Shown here piece after piece: positions 31,194-32,649 of a DNA stretch of 32,649 nucleotides (positions within the stretch are counted from its first letter, which is position 1; each line of letters opens with the position of its first letter). The notes beneath the pieces were generated by a model, which saw only the letters and a list, made by a program, of their open reading frames with translations, made no database searches and was not told where the DNA came from. Origin of the DNA: an uncultured Alphaproteobacteria bacterium (GTDB lineage Bacteria > Pseudomonadota > Alphaproteobacteria > Micropepsales > Micropepsaceae); NCBI GenBank assembly GCA_903862715.1, contig CAIOYY010000042.1, positions 1-32,649 on the forward strand, written 5' to 3'. The position numbers were made by a program, and so were the translations under genes.

Positions 31194-32348
31194 ATGAATT
31201 CGTCTTCCACTTCTGCCCTCATTGTGGCCGCCGGAAGGGGCGAGCGCGCCCCTGGCGATCACCCCAAACAATACCGGCTGCTCGGCGGGAAGCCGGTTTT
31301 GCGCTGGGTATTGGAGGCGTTTGCCTTTCATCCGGCCATCGACGGCGTGCGCGTGGTGCTGCGCGAAGAAGATCGCGCCCTCTACGCGGATTGCACCGCA
31401 GGGCTCAATCTGGGGGCCCCTATCATCGGAGGTGCGACACGTCAGCTGTCGGTGCGCAACGGGCTGGAGGCGCTGGCGGCCGAGGCGCCGGAACGGGTTC
31501 TCATCCACGACGGCGCCAGGCCGTTCGTTTCACCCGGCCTAATCGCCGGTGTTGTGAAGGCACTGGACGGGTCCGATGCGGCGATACCATTGCTTTCCGT
31601 CTTCGATACGCTGCGGCGAAAAACGGAGAGCGGTTTTGAGCTGATGCCGCGTGATCATTTGCGCCGGGCACAGACGCCGCAAGGCTTCGTCTATGCAAAG
31701 ATTCTGGCAGCGCACCGCAAATACAGCGCCATCGAAACCACCGATGATATGACGCTCGCCGAACATGCCGGTCTCAGCATTGCCGAAGTGGCGGGAGAGG
31801 AAATGAACCTGAAGCTGACGTCGCCGGAAGATTTCGCCTTAGCCGAGCGCATTGCGGCGGGGAGACTTTCCGATATCCGCACGGGTTCGGGATATGACGT
31901 GCACAAATTCTCCGAAGGCGATCATGTCTGGCTGTGCGGTGTAAAGGTGCCGCATGTCCAGGGCCTGAAGGGGCATTCCGATGCAGATGTCGGATTGCAT
32001 GCGCTTACCGACGCCATTCTGGGCGCGATCGGCGCAGGCGATATCGGCGTGCATTTTCCGCCTTCCGATCCACAATGGCGCGGTGCGCCGTCACATATTT
32101 TTCTAGCCAAAGCGGCGTCGCTCGTCGCGGCGCTGGGCGGCGCAATCGCGCATGTCGATGTCACGCTGATCTGCGAGCGCCCCAAAGTGACACTGCATCG
32201 TGAGGCCATGCGCGCGCGCATTGCGGAAATTCTGAATATCGACATTTCGCGCGTCAGCGTGAAAGCGACGACCACCGAAGGTCTTGGCTTTACCGGACGC
32301 GGCGAAGGCATAGCCGCGCAAGGGCTGGCCACCGTCCGTCTTCCATAA
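31194..32348 (+). CDS. ispDF: Bifunctional IspD/IspF isoprenoid enzyme
   Basis: A 384-residue fusion of two MEP-pathway enzymes, as is usual in alphaproteobacteria. The N-terminal part (about 1-225) is 2-C-methyl-D-erythritol 4-phosphate cytidylyltransferase: [20 protein letters not shown] is the CTP-binding loop, followed by [13 protein letters not shown] and [11 protein letters not shown]. The C-terminal part (about 228-384) is 2-C-methyl-D-erythritol 2,4-cyclodiphosphate synthase: [10 protein letters not shown] holds the first metal ligands, [21 protein letters not shown] holds the third, and [14 protein letters not shown] and [17 protein letters not shown] form the active site. The usual Arg in GDIGRHFPPSD is Val here. 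It makes isoprenoid precursors in the cytosol. pgpA begins seven bases downstream. Confidence 0.95.
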   Translation: MNSSSTSALIVAAGRGERAPGDHPKQYRLLGGKPVLRWVLEAFAFHPAIDGVRVVLREEDRALYADCTAGLNLGAPIIGGATRQLSVRNGLEALAAEAPERVLIHDGARPFVSPGLIAGVVKALDGSDAAIPLLSVFDTLRRKTESGFELMPRDHLRRAQTPQGFVYAKILAAHRKYSAIETTDDMTLAEHAGLSIAEVAGEEMNLKLTSPEDFALAERIAAGRLSDIRTGSGYDVHKFSEGDHVWLCGVKVPHVQGLKGHSDADVGLHALTDAILGAIGAGDIGVHFPPSDPQWRGAPSHIFLAKAASLVAALGGAIAHVDVTLICERPKVTLHREAMRARIAEILNIDISRVSVKATTTEGLGFTGRGEGIAAQGLATVRLP

Positions 32349-32355
32349 GGGTTTC

Positions 32356-32649
32356 ATGACAAAACTTGCGACATTGCTCTCGACCGCGTTCGGCATCGGT
32401 TATGCGCCCTCCGCGCCCGGCACGTTTGCGTCGGCGGCCGCCCTGCCCCTCGGCTATGCGCTGCTTCTCTATTGCGGAATGGAAACGCTTATTGCTGTCG
32501 CGCTGATTGTTTCTATTGTCGGCATATGGGCATCGGGCGCGCATGCACGCGCCATCGCCAGGGAAGATCCCGGCACCAGCGTCATCGACGAGGTAGCCGG
32601 ACAACTTTTCGCCATGATGCCGATCGTCGTCGTGGGAACGACCGCAGAC
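32356..32649 (+). CDS. pgpA: Phosphatidylglycerophosphatase A (partial, 3' end outside window)
   Basis: The first 98 codons of a membrane phosphatase that makes phosphatidylglycerol from its phosphate. ATG 32356 follows the ispDF stop by seven bases. GIGYAPSAPGTFASAAALPL is the family signature near the N-terminus, followed by a hydrophobic segment (ETLIAVALIVSIVGIWASG) and SVIDEVAGQLFAMMP, the other conserved block. The order ispDF-pgpA-cinA is common in alphaproteobacteria. The gene runs off the window, so no statement about the C-terminal part is possible. Confidence 0.93.
   Translation, partial: MTKLATLLSTAFGIGYAPSAPGTFASAAALPLGYALLLYCGMETLIAVALIVSIVGIWASGAHARAIAREDPGTSVIDEVAGQLFAMMPIVVVGTTAD

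Overview
The window looks like chromosomal DNA of a GC-rich (about 60%) alphaproteobacterium. The basis is gene content and order: an rlpA-dac-tmk-holB-tatD-MBL block on the plus strand, an ntrB-ntrC-ntrY-ntrX-dat-hfq-hflX block on the minus strand, and a fused ispDF with pgpA diverging from ntrB. The genus cannot be fixed from sequence alone, but Hyphomicrobiales-like lineages are plausible. No rRNA, tRNA, CRISPR array, prophage or insertion sequence was recognised.

Layout. 1-2019: tail of a xanthine-dehydrogenase-type subunit, then an exported amidohydrolase-like protein that lacks the family HxH and carries a C-terminal TIG-like domain, closed by a strong terminator. 2264-7759: cell-wall and replication housekeeping (RlpA, a D,D-carboxypeptidase with a changed SxN motif, thymidylate kinase, DNA polymerase III delta', TatD nuclease, metallo-beta-lactamase-fold hydrolase), tightly packed with overlapping starts and stops. 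7768-9954: exported ligand-binding proteins (a Bug/TctC-type protein and two tandem GlcG/HbpS-like proteins). 9953-11780: a perfect 28-bp operator-like palindrome, a degraded second copy, and two tandem 198-residue paralogous membrane proteins of unknown function. 11780-16323: mixed accessory genes (small membrane protein, esterase, a Kelch protein interrupted by an amber codon, an exported protein, a multi-pass DUF6498-like protein) with a gene-poor 700-bp stretch that contains a run of hairpins. 16636-19058: a MetE-like zinc methyltransferase paired with a MatC/SLC13-like transporter. 19294-21785: a small protein, MazG, a TIGR03067-like protein and a lipoprotein-type cytochrome c. 21975-22056: a cluster of four DnaA-box-like sequences next to an AT-rich inverted repeat. 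22057-31047: hflX, hfq, D-amino-acid aminotransferase and the two nitrogen-type two-component systems NtrYX and NtrBC. 31194-end: ispDF and the start of pgpA.

How the genes fit together. The plus-strand block at 2264-7759 supplies wall remodelling and dTTP/DNA replication functions in one probable transcript; metG, often found between holB and tatD in related genomes, is absent. The minus-strand ntr block is a nitrogen/redox signalling cluster followed by the RNA chaperone Hfq and the ribosome-associated GTPase HflX. dusB, usually the first gene of the ntr operon, is absent. A -24/-12 (sigma-54) promoter-like element precedes ntrY, and a 17-bp inverted repeat of NtrC-box geometry precedes ntrB, so a regulatory loop is possible. 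Several families of short palindromic intergenic repeats are scattered through the accessory parts.

The most interesting candidates for undescribed biology are the 198-residue paralog pair with its neighbouring operator-like palindromes, the DnaA-box cluster, the metal-ligand-deficient amidohydrolase/TIG protein, and the hairpin array at 13241-13345.
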